From Bradyrhizobium sp. 139 (GTDB lineage: Bacteria > Pseudomonadota > Alphaproteobacteria > Rhizobiales > Xanthobacteraceae), in contig NZ_JADPKS010000144.1 in the NCBI RefSeq assembly GCF_023074175.1, forward strand, positions 1 to 64,000: a stretch of DNA of 64,000 nucleotides, given 5' to 3'. This document shows, in pieces, positions 16,746 through 25,015 of this stretch; the first letter of the stretch is position 1, and the number at the start of each line of letters is the position of its first letter. The notes under the pieces are model-generated. The model was not told the origin of the DNA, searched no databases, and saw nothing but the letters and a program-made list of their open reading frames with translations. Made by a program: the position numbers and the translations under genes.

Positions 16746-17666
16746 TCAAACGACGCGCTGGAGGAGACCGCCGGAGCGCCCAACCAGCGCCGTCCGCGCC
16801 TGCGCAAGCACGACATCCCAATTACCCAGCGTCCTCTGATGAAACAGCCGCAGGCTCGGATACCATAAGGAGTGAGCCTCGTCTGACGGCCAGCGCCAGT
16901 CGCAATCGGCATGCAACAAGACCCACGCCTCACATCCGAGGGCTCCCGCAAGATGGGCAACCATGGTGTCGACGCAAATCAGGAGATCGAGCCGTTGGAG
17001 GAGATGACCGAGAGCCGCAATATCGGGCGTACTGATGTCGCTCGCGCCGATCTCGGCCAGTTCGCCCGCCTTGGCTCCGCGCTGGAGCGAATAGAGTGTC
17101 ACGCCTGCTATGGCCAGGCGCCGCAACAGTGCGGCTGGAATGGCGCGTCTCTTGTCCCAATCGCCGACGTCCCAGACCAGGCCCACGGCCATGCCATATC
17201 GAGGCAAATTCGGATCGCCTGCGGATGGCAACGACACATACGGTGCGCGCATCTCGAATTGGTCCCGCCGCGACCTTATGGCATGCGGCACTTCCATAAT
17301 CTCGATATCGACCTCGAAGTCGAGGTCAGGGACACCCTCGTGGAGCGCAAGGGCACGATCGACGCCAGCCGCTCGCTCGACCAGCGGCAGAAGCTCGCCC
17401 TGGCACCACACCGTAACGCGACGCGCGATGTCACGAAGCGGCCGCATGAAACGGAGGAACTGGATGGTGTCGCCGAGCCCGTGATAACAGCGGACCAGCA
17501 CGTCCTTGCCCTTCAAGTCGTCACCGCGCCAGATCCGCTGGAGGTGACGTGGCCCGATGTGCTTTGGGGGATACGCAACCATCGTCAGATCGCGGTCGTT
17601 GATCGCCCAGGCGCGTTCGAAGTCGCCTGCGCGCATCGCCTCGGTCCAGCTGCCCGACACTCGCAA
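16746..17666 (-). CDS. GT9-like glycosyltransferase domain protein
   Basis: A 306-residue protein with features of the ADP-heptose/GT9 (GT-B) fold: a phosphate-binding-like RCYHGLGDTIQFLRF segment, a central SLQRG segment and a C-terminal ICVDTMVAHLAGALGCEAWVLL motif (the conserved D-T-x-x-x-H-x-A-G-A-L). In rhizobia such domains often follow TPR repeats; here the TPR part is absent apart from a short MRAGDFERAW helix at the start. It probably acts on cell-surface sugars, or is a non-catalytic relative. It starts 8 bases after the small gene at 17675-17962 on the same strand. Confidence 0.7.
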   Translation of the reverse strand: MRVSGSWTEAMRAGDFERAWAINDRDLTMVAYPPKHIGPRHLQRIWRGDDLKGKDVLVRCYHGLGDTIQFLRFMRPLRDIARRVTVWCQGELLPLVERAAGVDRALALHEGVPDLDFEVDIEIMEVPHAIRSRRDQFEMRAPYVSLPSAGDPNLPRYGMAVGLVWDVGDWDKRRAIPAALLRRLAIAGVTLYSLQRGAKAGELAEIGASDISTPDIAALGHLLQRLDLLICVDTMVAHLAGALGCEAWVLLHADCDWRWPSDEAHSLWYPSLRLFHQRTLGNWDVVLAQARTALVGRSGGLLQRVV

Positions 17667-17674
17667 TGATCCGA

Positions 17675-17962
17675 TCAGCGCCGCACGAATTTATGGAAGC
17701 GGCTCATCTTGCCGTCCTTGGTGCGGTCCTGGTGAAGGAACGCAATGCCAGTCTCGTCGAACTTTGCGAAGAATTCGTCCCAGCTGATCCGGTCGAGCGC
17801 TTGGTCGGGCGGATCGAAATCGATGCGCAGGATGCCGGCGTGCCCGTCCTCCTCCGTGGCCTTGACCGTGGCGGGCTTCCCACCGCGCTCCTCCGTCCAT
17901 TTCCGGATGACGTCGTGACTGGTGGTCTGCTGGGCTTCGCTGCTTTCTGATTTGGAAGACAT
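17675..17962 (-). CDS. conserved hypothetical protein
   Basis: A 95-residue hydrophilic protein. The order HDVIRKWTEERGGKPATV, GILRIDF, SWDEFFAKFDETGIAFL and TKDGKMSRFHKFV is that of a widespread short family whose members are sometimes mislabelled as branching enzyme. No enzyme domain is present. GAGGTG precedes the ATG at 17962. Likely in one transcript with the GT9-like gene. Confidence 0.75.
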   Translation of the reverse strand: MSSKSESSEAQQTTSHDVIRKWTEERGGKPATVKATEEDGHAGILRIDFDPPDQALDRISWDEFFAKFDETGIAFLHQDRTKDGKMSRFHKFVRR

Positions 17963-18015
17963 GTGACACCTCGGTTGCTGACAAGACCGAGCGACGGATT
18001 GGCCATCGCGTCGGA

Positions 18016-18132
18016 CTATTCGCCGTGAACGCCGGCCGACAGGATTTGTTCTTTCGAACGTACGATGTGGGGCTCCCTCAAAGCATCATCATCTTCTTCA
18101 TCTTCATCCTGGAAGCTCTTCGTTCCCTTCAA
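18016..18132 (-). CDS. possible 38-residue acidic peptide
   Basis: A TTG-started frame ending at 18016 encodes an Asp/Glu-rich run (FQDEDEEDDDALREP) like that of the acidic protein at 36432-36608, followed by HIVRSKEQIL. A longer version starting at 18294 would overlap the inositol synthase promoter and is unlikely. Evidence is compositional only. Confidence 0.25.
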   Translation of the reverse strand: MKGTKSFQDEDEEDDDALREPHIVRSKEQILSAGVHGE

Positions 18133-18218
18133 ACTGCCCCGGATTTTATCCCAGGTTAAGCGCGCAGGATTTTGTCGCCCAGAATCCGAAAAGGCGCGGG
18201 CATAGTGCCGTGAGTTCA

Positions 18219-18243
18219 GGAACGAACATACGTTCCCCACGTT
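18219..18243 (+). promoter_or_regulatory. EcfG-type general stress promoter of the sugar cluster
   Basis: GGAAC (18219-18223), 16 bases, CGTT (18240-18243). The -35 element is embedded in a 6-bp inverted repeat GGAACG/CGTTCC (18219-18236). Predicted start is near 18252, 40 bases before the inositol-phosphate synthase ATG. The 11-mer GGAACGAACAT recurs at 24878, upstream of the second cluster unit. Confidence 0.75.
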
Positions 18244-18292
18244 CGCCGACGTACTTACGTGAACACCGCATGCTTCCGGAGGGCTTCGATCC

Positions 18293-19393
18293 ATGCATTC
18301 TCGTCTTCAGGACAGGCGGCGCGTGCGCGTCGGCGTCGTCGGTGTCGGCAATTGTGCGAGCTCCTTCGTTCAGGGGCTCTCCTATTACCGGAACGCCAAG
18401 TCGAATGAGCCGGTGCCTGGGCTGATGAACGCAGATCTCGGCGGTTATCACATCAGCGATATTCAGGTCGCGTCGGCCTTCGATGTCCACGCCGGCAAGG
18501 TCGGCCGCGACGTCGCCGAGGCGATCTTCGCATGTCCGAACAACACGCATCGGTTCTCCGAGGTTGCGCAGACCGGCGTCATCGTCCAGCGCGGCCCGGT
18601 CATGGACGGCGTCGGCCACTATCTCAAGGAGGACATTCCGGTTGCGGATGTCCCGGAAGCCGATGTCTCGGAAGTGCTCGCGACGTCGCGCACGGACGTG
18701 CTGGTGTCATACCTCCCGGTCGGCTCGCAGCGCGCGAGCGAATGGTACGCCGCGCGCGCGATCGAGGCCGGCTGCGGCTACGTCAATTGCATCCCGGTCT
18801 TCATTGCCTCGAACCCCGACTGGCGACGACGCTTCGAGAATGCAGGCCTGCCGATCGTAGGCGACGACATCAAGAGCCAGGTCGGCGCCACCATTCTGCA
18901 CCGCGTGCTCGCCAATCTCTTCCGTGAACGCGGCGTGCGGCTGGACAGAACCTACCAGCTTAACGTCGGCGGCAACACCGATTTCAAGAACATGCTCGAG
19001 CGGGAGCGGCTGACCTCGAAGAAGATCTCCAAAACTCAGGCAGTGACCAGCCAATTCGACGTGCCCATGGACGCCGACAATATTCATGTCGGCCCGAGCG
19101 ACCACGTGCCGTGGCTGACAGATCGCAAGCTGGCTTTCATCCGCCTGGAGGGCACGACGTTCGGCGGTGTCCCCTTGAGCGCGGAAGTCAAGCTCGAGGT
19201 CTGGGACTCCCCAAATTCGGCAGGTGTCGTGATCGACGCGGTCCGTTGCGCCAAGCTCGCCATGGACCGCGGGCAGGCCGGCGCGCTGACGGGCCCCTCG
19301 AGCTATTTCATGAAGTCGCCGCCGCAGCAGTTCACGGATGAGGAAGCCGGACGGCGGACGCGCGCCTTCATCGACGACAAGGCGTACACCTGA
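18293..19393 (+). CDS. ino1: myo-inositol-1(3)-phosphate synthase
   Basis: A 366-residue enzyme converting glucose-6-phosphate to inositol phosphate by an NAD-dependent isomerisation. The N-terminal Rossmann motif GVVGVGNCASS, the NVGGNTDFKNM core and SKKISKT, with its catalytic lysines, identify the family; length fits the short archaeal/actinobacterial type rather than the 500-residue eukaryotic type. GGAGGG lies 9 bases before the ATG. It is the first gene after the EcfG promoter and its stop overlaps the next start (TGATG), making inositol phosphate the likely entry metabolite of the cluster. Confidence 0.88.
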   Translation: MHSRLQDRRRVRVGVVGVGNCASSFVQGLSYYRNAKSNEPVPGLMNADLGGYHISDIQVASAFDVHAGKVGRDVAEAIFACPNNTHRFSEVAQTGVIVQRGPVMDGVGHYLKEDIPVADVPEADVSEVLATSRTDVLVSYLPVGSQRASEWYAARAIEAGCGYVNCIPVFIASNPDWRRRFENAGLPIVGDDIKSQVGATILHRVLANLFRERGVRLDRTYQLNVGGNTDFKNMLERERLTSKKISKTQAVTSQFDVPMDADNIHVGPSDHVPWLTDRKLAFIRLEGTTFGGVPLSAEVKLEVWDSPNSAGVVIDAVRCAKLAMDRGQAGALTGPSSYFMKSPPQQFTDEEAGRRTRAFIDDKAYT

Positions 19394-19989
19394 TGGTGAA
19401 GATCATTCATCTGATCCGCCACGGGCATCATGCCCTGCTCGGCCGCACGCTATGCGGCCGGATGAAGGGCGTAGAGCTCGATGATCTCGGCTGCGAGGAA
19501 ATCGCGCGATACGCCGATACCTTCGGCCCGCGACCAACCATGATTCAATCGAGCCCGCAGCGGCGCTGCATGCAGTCGGCCTGCATCCTGGCCGCGCGCT
19601 TCGGCCTGCCGGTCGAGATCGTGCCCGCGCTCGACGAGCTCGACTACGGCGAATGGACCGGACAATCCTTCGAGGCGCTCGCCCGGGATCCGCGATGGTC
19701 GCGCTGGAACGAACAACGTGGGACGAACCGTCCGCCGGGCGGCGAAAGCATGCGGTCGCTCCAGAAGCGCGTCGTCGCCCATCTGGAGCAGGTGCGCATT
19801 GATCACGGTCCCGGCACCGTCGTCGCCGTTAGCCATGCCGAGCCAATCCGTGCGGCGTTGCTGCACTATTCCCGGAAAGGGCTCGACGACTTCCTCTCGA
19901 TCGAGATCGACCCCGGCAGCGTCAGCACGCTCAGCGTGGACAATCGCGGAATCAAGATCACCGGGATCAATCAGCGGGTGCCAGCGTGA
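19393..19989 (+). CDS. histidine phosphatase (phosphoglycerate-mutase fold)
   Basis: A 198-residue phosphatase. The catalytic LIRHGHH (canonical RHG) lies at about residues 7-13, the second His in SHAEPIR, and the acidic motif in ELDYGEWTG. Start and stop overlap with both neighbours. Next to inositol-phosphate synthase its natural job could be to release inositol from inositol phosphate or to dephosphorylate a sugar phosphate; this is inference from position. Confidence 0.85.
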   Translation: MVKIIHLIRHGHHALLGRTLCGRMKGVELDDLGCEEIARYADTFGPRPTMIQSSPQRRCMQSACILAARFGLPVEIVPALDELDYGEWTGQSFEALARDPRWSRWNEQRGTNRPPGGESMRSLQKRVVAHLEQVRIDHGPGTVVAVSHAEPIRAALLHYSRKGLDDFLSIEIDPGSVSTLSVDNRGIKITGINQRVPA

Positions 19990-21089
19990 AGATCGTCATT
20001 TTCGGCCTGACAATTTCCTCTTCCTGGGGCAACGGTCACGCGACTTTGTGGCGTGGGCTTTGCAAGCATCTCGCGCGATCCGGGCACAGCGTCGTCTTTT
20101 TCGAGCGCGACGTGCCCTATTACGCCGGCGCGCGGGATTTGTACGAACTGCCCGGCGGCCAATTACGACTGTTCTCGAATTGGGAGGATGTGCACCCCTT
20201 GGCGCGCAGCGACCTTCGTGATGCCGATGTCGCGATCGTGACCTCCTATTGTCCCGACGCGATCGCCGCGACCGAGCTTGCCCTGTCTGAGGGGCGCGCG
20301 GTGCCCGTGTTCTACGATCTCGACACACCGGTCACGCTGGCGAAGCTGATGGCCGGAGAGGCCGTTTCCTATATTGGGCCGCGCGGCCTGCGAGATTTCG
20401 CCCTGGTCCTGAGCTTCACCGGCGGTCCCCGCATCTGCAATGAATTTCGCGACAGGCTCGGCGCCTGCAACGTCCGTCCACTCTACGGCCATGTCGACAC
20501 GGACATCCATCGGCCGGTCCGGTCTCAGCCGCACTACCGCGCGGATCTGTCCTATCTCGGCACATATTCCGAGGATCGTCAGCGCGCGCTCGAGGCTCTC
20601 TTCGTCGAACCCGCACGGGCACGGCAGGATCTGCGCTTCCTGATCGGCGGTGCGCAATACCCGGAAGATTTTCCCTGGTCACCAAACATCTACTTCGTGC
20701 AGCACTTGCCGCCGTCAGAGCACGCGTCGTTCTTTGCTTCGTCCCGGCTGACACTCAACGTCACGCGCCGGGCCATGGCGGAGATGGGCTGGTGCCCGTC
20801 CGGCCGTTTGTTCGAAGCTGCTGCCTGCAAGGTCCCACTGCTCAGCGACGATTGGCCGGGGATCGATGAATTCCTTGCACCCGGGCAGGACATCCTGATC
20901 GCGCGCGATGAGAAGGACACGCTTGCTGCGTTGACGATGACCGACGCCGGGCTCCAGCACATTGCCGGGCGCGCATATGAACGGATCATGGATCAGCACA
21001 CATCCGACAAACGCGCCGGCGAACTGATTTCGCTGCTCGAGCAGTCGGCATCGCTCGGCGCGCACCGGCAGCAACCCGAGGAGGCCTGA
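19986..21089 (+). CDS. CgeB-family glycosyltransferase, copy 1
   Basis: A 367-residue GT-B-fold protein. The N-terminal FGLTISSSWGNGHATLWRG and FFERDVPYY segments are nearly repeated in the protein at 31790-32914 (SVTSSWGNGHAT, LERDVPWY), as are the FYDLDTPVTLAKL and YLGTYSEDRQ segments, so the two are close paralogues within one cluster. The C-terminal NVTRRAMAEMGWCPSGRLFEAAAC and DDWPGI pattern is typical of CgeB/DUF3880-type transferases. It uses a GTG start overlapping the previous stop (GTGA). Donor and acceptor are unknown. Confidence 0.8.
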   Translation: MKIVIFGLTISSSWGNGHATLWRGLCKHLARSGHSVVFFERDVPYYAGARDLYELPGGQLRLFSNWEDVHPLARSDLRDADVAIVTSYCPDAIAATELALSEGRAVPVFYDLDTPVTLAKLMAGEAVSYIGPRGLRDFALVLSFTGGPRICNEFRDRLGACNVRPLYGHVDTDIHRPVRSQPHYRADLSYLGTYSEDRQRALEALFVEPARARQDLRFLIGGAQYPEDFPWSPNIYFVQHLPPSEHASFFASSRLTLNVTRRAMAEMGWCPSGRLFEAAACKVPLLSDDWPGIDEFLAPGQDILIARDEKDTLAALTMTDAGLQHIAGRAYERIMDQHTSDKRAGELISLLEQSASLGAHRQQPEEA

Positions 21090-21091
21090 CC

Positions 21092-21901
21092 ATGTGGGGC
21101 ATCGTTCCGGCCGCGGGCCGCGGTAGCCGCATCCAGCCGCTCGCCTTCTCAAAGGAATTGCTTCCGGTCGGAAGCCGCAGCGACGGCGGCACGGACCGCC
21201 CCTGTGCGGTATCGGAATATCTGCTGGAACGCCTGATCCTCGGTGGTGCGGACAAGATTTGTTTCGTGATCTCCCCCGGAAAATCCGACATCCTCGAGTA
21301 TTTCGGGGATCACTATGGCAACGCCCAGCTCGCCTATGTCGTGCAGCCCGACGCGTCGGGGCTGTGCGATGCCGTGTTCAGGGCGAGCACGGTCGTCGGC
21401 CATGACGAAGACGTCATTGTCGGACTTCCGGATACCGTATGGTTCCCCCAGGCGGCCCTGCAGGCGCTGCCTGCCGCCGACCTGTCGTTTCTGCTGTTTC
21501 CGGTCGAACATCCCGAATTCTTTGACGCGGTCGTGCTTGAGGGCGAGCAGGTGACTGAGATCCAGGTGAAGCAGCCTGGTGCGACGTCGAAATGGATATG
21601 GGGCGCCTTCAAGATGTCCGCGAACGGATTTCGCGAGCTCCAGTCGCTCTGGACGAAGCGCGACCGCCGGGATGAATATTTCGGGACGCTCGTCAATGCA
21701 TACATCGGAGCCGGCGGCCGGGGACTCGGGGTCAAGGCTGGCGAGGCCTATGTCGACGTCGGCACCATCGACGGCTACCGGACGGCAATGGCGTTGCTCG
21801 CGGAAAGCTCCGCCGGGAACGGCCGCTCTCGATTGCTGGCCGGCGGTTCGGCCGAGGCAACCCGTTCACCCCCCGCAATGAACAATGGAGTGACCGCATG
21901 A
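21092..21901 (+). CDS. sugar-phosphate nucleotidyltransferase
   Basis: A 269-residue NTP-transferase of the glucose-1-phosphate uridylyl/thymidylyltransferase fold. The signature VPAAGRGSRIQPL with the downstream KELLPVG lysine is at the N-terminus, and GLPDTVWF supplies the metal-binding Asp. The ATG is 2 bases after the upstream stop. It would activate a sugar-1-phosphate for the glycosyltransferases of the cluster; a ribose-1-phosphate substrate is conceivable given the phosphopentomutase downstream. Confidence 0.82.
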   Translation: MWGIVPAAGRGSRIQPLAFSKELLPVGSRSDGGTDRPCAVSEYLLERLILGGADKICFVISPGKSDILEYFGDHYGNAQLAYVVQPDASGLCDAVFRASTVVGHDEDVIVGLPDTVWFPQAALQALPAADLSFLLFPVEHPEFFDAVVLEGEQVTEIQVKQPGATSKWIWGAFKMSANGFRELQSLWTKRDRRDEYFGTLVNAYIGAGGRGLGVKAGEAYVDVGTIDGYRTAMALLAESSAGNGRSRLLAGGSAEATRSPPAMNNGVTA

Positions 21902-22665
21902 GCAGAGGCGCCCTCTCCCGCGAGGAAATCCGCCAGCGCATCGATGCACTCGGGCCATGGTTTCACAATCTGGACCTGAAGGGCGTGCCGACAGCGCCTT
22001 CACACTTTCTCGGCGACTATCCCAACGTGAAATGGCGACGCTTCTCCGGGATCATCGCGGACCGTCTCGAAGGCAAGACCGTGCTCGATATCGGCTGCAA
22101 TGCCGGCTTCTACGCCATGGAGATGAAGCGGCGGGGCGCCGAGCGCGTACTCGGCCTGGATACCGACGACGAATATCTCGAGCAAGCCCGCTTCGCCGCC
22201 GAGGTGAACGGATTGAAGATCGAATTCCGCAAGATGTCAGCCTATGACGTCGGACAGCTGCGCGAAAAATTCGACCTCGTGATCTTCATGGGCGTGCTCT
22301 ACCATCTGCGCCATCCCCTGCTCGCGCTGGACCTGATCCACGAGCACGTGGCGGGCGATCTCCTGCTGTTCCAATCGATGCTGCGCGGCGACGGCCGCGT
22401 CGATGCGATCGACAGGAATTACGATTTCTGGACCACAGATCAGTTCGATTCGCCGGGTTATCCAAAGCTGCACTTCATCGAGAACAAATATGCGGACGAT
22501 CCCACCAATTGGTGGGTGCCGAACCGCGCCTGCGTCGAAGCCATGCTGCGCAGTGCCGGTTTCTCCATCGCCGCTCATCCGGAAGACGAAGTGTATCTTT
22601 GCAAGCGGACGGCAAGTCCGCAGACGGAAGGTCCGGTCTCTCCGTCGCGGGAGACGGACCGATGA
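21898..22665 (+). CDS. SAM-dependent methyltransferase (TIGR04290-like)
   Basis: A 255-residue class I methyltransferase. The SAM-binding VLDIGCNAGFYAMEM motif follows an N-terminal IDALGPWFHNLDLKG region like that of CmoB; LIFMGVLYHLRHPL is the post-motif region. From memory it belongs to the family annotated TIGR04290, which occurs with a B12-type radical SAM partner as found here at 27189. Start overlaps the previous gene (ATGA). It probably methylates a saccharide intermediate. Confidence 0.82.
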   Translation: MSRGALSREEIRQRIDALGPWFHNLDLKGVPTAPSHFLGDYPNVKWRRFSGIIADRLEGKTVLDIGCNAGFYAMEMKRRGAERVLGLDTDDEYLEQARFAAEVNGLKIEFRKMSAYDVGQLREKFDLVIFMGVLYHLRHPLLALDLIHEHVAGDLLLFQSMLRGDGRVDAIDRNYDFWTTDQFDSPGYPKLHFIENKYADDPTNWWVPNRACVEAMLRSAGFSIAAHPEDEVYLCKRTASPQTEGPVSPSRETDR

Positions 22666-23615
22666 TCGAGGCCGCCAAGATCTGGAACGAGCCCAACAAC
22701 AAGTCGCATTGGGACATTCTGAACGACCCGGACTGGGCGATGTTCGCCGGCCTGGCGCTCGCTGCCGGAAAGGCCATCCGCAGCGCGCATCCTACACTGC
22801 CGCGCGTGCTCGGCGGTATATCGCCGATCGATCCGTCCTTCATCCGCAGCATGCAAGCACGTGGTGTGCTCGATCAGGTCGATGCGGTGGCCGTGCACGG
22901 CTTTCCGCTGGACTGGAACCTGTGGCAGATCGACGAGTGGCCTGCCAAGCTCGAGGAGATCAAGGCGGTCACCTCGCTGCCGGTCTGGGTGACGGAGGTG
23001 GGAGTCTCGTCTTTCGGCGCCGAGGAGGTGCAGGCTTGGGGACTGACCCGGACCGCAGAATTATTGACCGGCCGTGCGCCGCGGATTCACTGGTACAGCC
23101 TTTACGATCTTCCGTCCCATTGGGAAGCGACCACCCGGCACAAGGAAGCTGAAGGCTCCTCCTATTATCGGCATTTCCACATGGGCCTGCTGCGCGAGGA
23201 CGGCACGCCCAAAGCCTCGGCGGAGCTGTTCGAAAAATATGCGCCTGCGATGGGCCTGTGCCAGTGGTTTCATTTCGAGGACCACCGCCTCGATGATGCC
23301 GTCCGCTGGATGCGCAGGCTGGGCGTGCAGCATCTCAGGACCGGCCTGTCCTGGGCCGACAGCTTCCGTCCCAACGCGCTCGACTGGTTCGACCGGCAGA
23401 TGGATGCGCTGGCCGAGTTCCAGGTCACGGTGACCTTCTGCTTCACGCCGGAGCACCGGGGTATCGAGCCTCATCACACCAGCCCGCCGCTCGACGTGAG
23501 CGAGTTCGCGGATTTCTGCGCGCAAATGGTCGAACGGTATTGTGCGAGAACGGGGCTTGTGTCCGCCGCAGCATCTTCGCATGCGACCATCCGGGAGCCG
23601 ACATGCGTGCCCTGA
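22662..23615 (+). CDS. glycosidase-like protein (GH39/beta-xylosidase-like fold)
   Basis: A 317-residue TIM-barrel-type protein. WNEPNNKSHWD near the N-terminus carries the NEP acid/base motif of clan GH-A, and VWVTEVGVSSFG carries the candidate nucleophile Glu. The start overlaps the methyltransferase stop (ATGA at 22662). The last 12 bases overlap the start of the phosphopentomutase gene; the final 20 residues are low-complexity and could reflect a late frameshift. It may trim or transfer the sugar made by the cluster, or be a non-hydrolytic relative. Confidence 0.75.
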   Translation: MIEAAKIWNEPNNKSHWDILNDPDWAMFAGLALAAGKAIRSAHPTLPRVLGGISPIDPSFIRSMQARGVLDQVDAVAVHGFPLDWNLWQIDEWPAKLEEIKAVTSLPVWVTEVGVSSFGAEEVQAWGLTRTAELLTGRAPRIHWYSLYDLPSHWEATTRHKEAEGSSYYRHFHMGLLREDGTPKASAELFEKYAPAMGLCQWFHFEDHRLDDAVRWMRRLGVQHLRTGLSWADSFRPNALDWFDRQMDALAEFQVTVTFCFTPEHRGIEPHHTSPPLDVSEFADFCAQMVERYCARTGLVSAAASSHATIREPTCVP

Positions 23616-24808
23616 TCCTGGTACTGGACTCCGTTGGGATCGGCGCTGCGCCTGATGCCGCCCGCTATGGCGACGAGGGTGCCGACACCATCGGCCACAT
23701 TGCCGAGATGTGCTTCGCAGGCAGGGCCGATGGGCCACAGCGGGAGGGACCGCTTCAGCTCCCCAATCTGGTTGCGCTAGGCCTTGGCCAGGCCTGCCGT
23801 CTCGCCACCGGGCGCGTCCCGGCCGGGCTGACTGGCTCTCCGGAGCATTCGCGATTTGGGTGCGCCAGCGAGATATCGAAGGGCAAGGACACGCCATCCG
23901 GCCATTGGGAGATTGCCGGTGTGCCGGTGCCGTTCGACTGGGGCTATTTTCCCAGAACTAGGCCGTGCTTCCCGCGCGACCTGATGGAGCGTCTGTGCGA
24001 ACAGGCTCGATTGCCCGGCATCCTCGGAAACTGTCACGCCTCCGGCATCGAGATCATCGCTGAACTCGGCGAGCGTCACATCAGAACCGGCGAACCGATC
24101 TGCTACACATCGGCCGACAGCGTGTTTCAGATCGCTGCGCATGAGGAGACGTTCGGGCTCGAACGCCTCCATGATATCTGCCGCGTTGCCCGCCGGCTGG
24201 TCGATCCCCTGAACATCGGGCGCGTCATCGCGCGGCCGTTCATCGGCACGTCAGCCGGCAACTTCAAGCGAACCTCCCACCGTCGGGATTTTTCTGTTCC
24301 TCCCCCGGCGCGAACCATTCTCGATCTCGCCGAAGGCGCGCAACGCGACGTCGTCACCATCGGCAAGATCGACGACATCTTCGCCCATCGCGGGACAGGG
24401 CGGAACATGCGTGGCGATGGCAACGAAGCGCTGTTCGATGCCACGCTTGATGGGCTGGCCTCTCTTGCAGAGGGCGGGATGTTGTTCGCCAATTTCATCG
24501 ATTTCGACACGCTGTACGGCCATCGCCGTGACGTCGCCGGCTATGCAGCGGCGCTCGAGGCCTTCGATGCGCGCGTTCCAGAGCTGCTAAACCGCCTGCG
24601 CGACGATGATCTCCTGATCATCACGGCCGACCATGGTTGCGACCCGACCTGGAGCGGCACCGATCATACGCGGGAGCAAGTGCCGATTTTGGCGTGGAGC
24701 GCGCGATCGACTTCTCCGATCGGCGGGCGCGCCGGCTTTGCGGATATCGGCGCGACGGCCGCAAAACATCTCGAACTGCCGGCGCCGCTTCACGGCCTGC
24801 ATTTCTAA
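23603..24808 (+). CDS. deoB: phosphopentomutase
   Basis: A 401-residue enzyme interconverting ribose-1-phosphate and ribose-5-phosphate. The alkaline-phosphatase-fold metal sites are visible: LVLDSVGIGAAPDA, KDTPSGHWE (with the phosphorylated Thr), NFIDFDTLYGHRRD and ITADHGCDPTWSGTDHTRE. It is full length for DeoB. GGGAG lies upstream of the ATG at 23603. No nucleoside-salvage gene accompanies it, so its place in this unit suggests supply of a pentose-1-phosphate to the nucleotidyltransferase. It is the last gene of the first unit. Confidence 0.9.
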   Translation: MRALILVLDSVGIGAAPDAARYGDEGADTIGHIAEMCFAGRADGPQREGPLQLPNLVALGLGQACRLATGRVPAGLTGSPEHSRFGCASEISKGKDTPSGHWEIAGVPVPFDWGYFPRTRPCFPRDLMERLCEQARLPGILGNCHASGIEIIAELGERHIRTGEPICYTSADSVFQIAAHEETFGLERLHDICRVARRLVDPLNIGRVIARPFIGTSAGNFKRTSHRRDFSVPPPARTILDLAEGAQRDVVTIGKIDDIFAHRGTGRNMRGDGNEALFDATLDGLASLAEGGMLFANFIDFDTLYGHRRDVAGYAAALEAFDARVPELLNRLRDDDLLIITADHGCDPTWSGTDHTREQVPILAWSARSTSPIGGRAGFADIGATAAKHLELPAPLHGLHF

Positions 24809-24877
24809 CCACAGCGTGCGCCGATTCACCTGGGTTATTGATCCAGGTTAGAGAAATTTTCGTTTGTAGGTTTCGAG

Positions 24878-24903
24878 GGAACGAACATTCCTTGCACCGC
24901 TTC
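24878..24903 (+). promoter_or_regulatory. degenerate EcfG-like element upstream of second unit
   Basis: GGAACGAACAT here is identical to the 11 bases at 18219. The matching -10 position reads GCTTC rather than CGTTC, so promoter strength is doubtful. It lies 140 bases before the epimerase start at 25016. Confidence 0.35.
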
Positions 24904-25015
24904 TACTCCCAAATGTGACTGGCGCGTCGGTCGCCCGACCAAGCAGCAGAGCGCGCTTCCATTCTCATCAGCGATCGATCCGCAGGATCGGTCTCACGGC
25001 GGCACGGAGCGGTGA

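Noticed and set aside
24878..24903. Full EcfG promoter for the second sugar unit
   Set aside because: Only the -35 half matches; the -10 has two mismatches, so it is listed as degenerate rather than counted.
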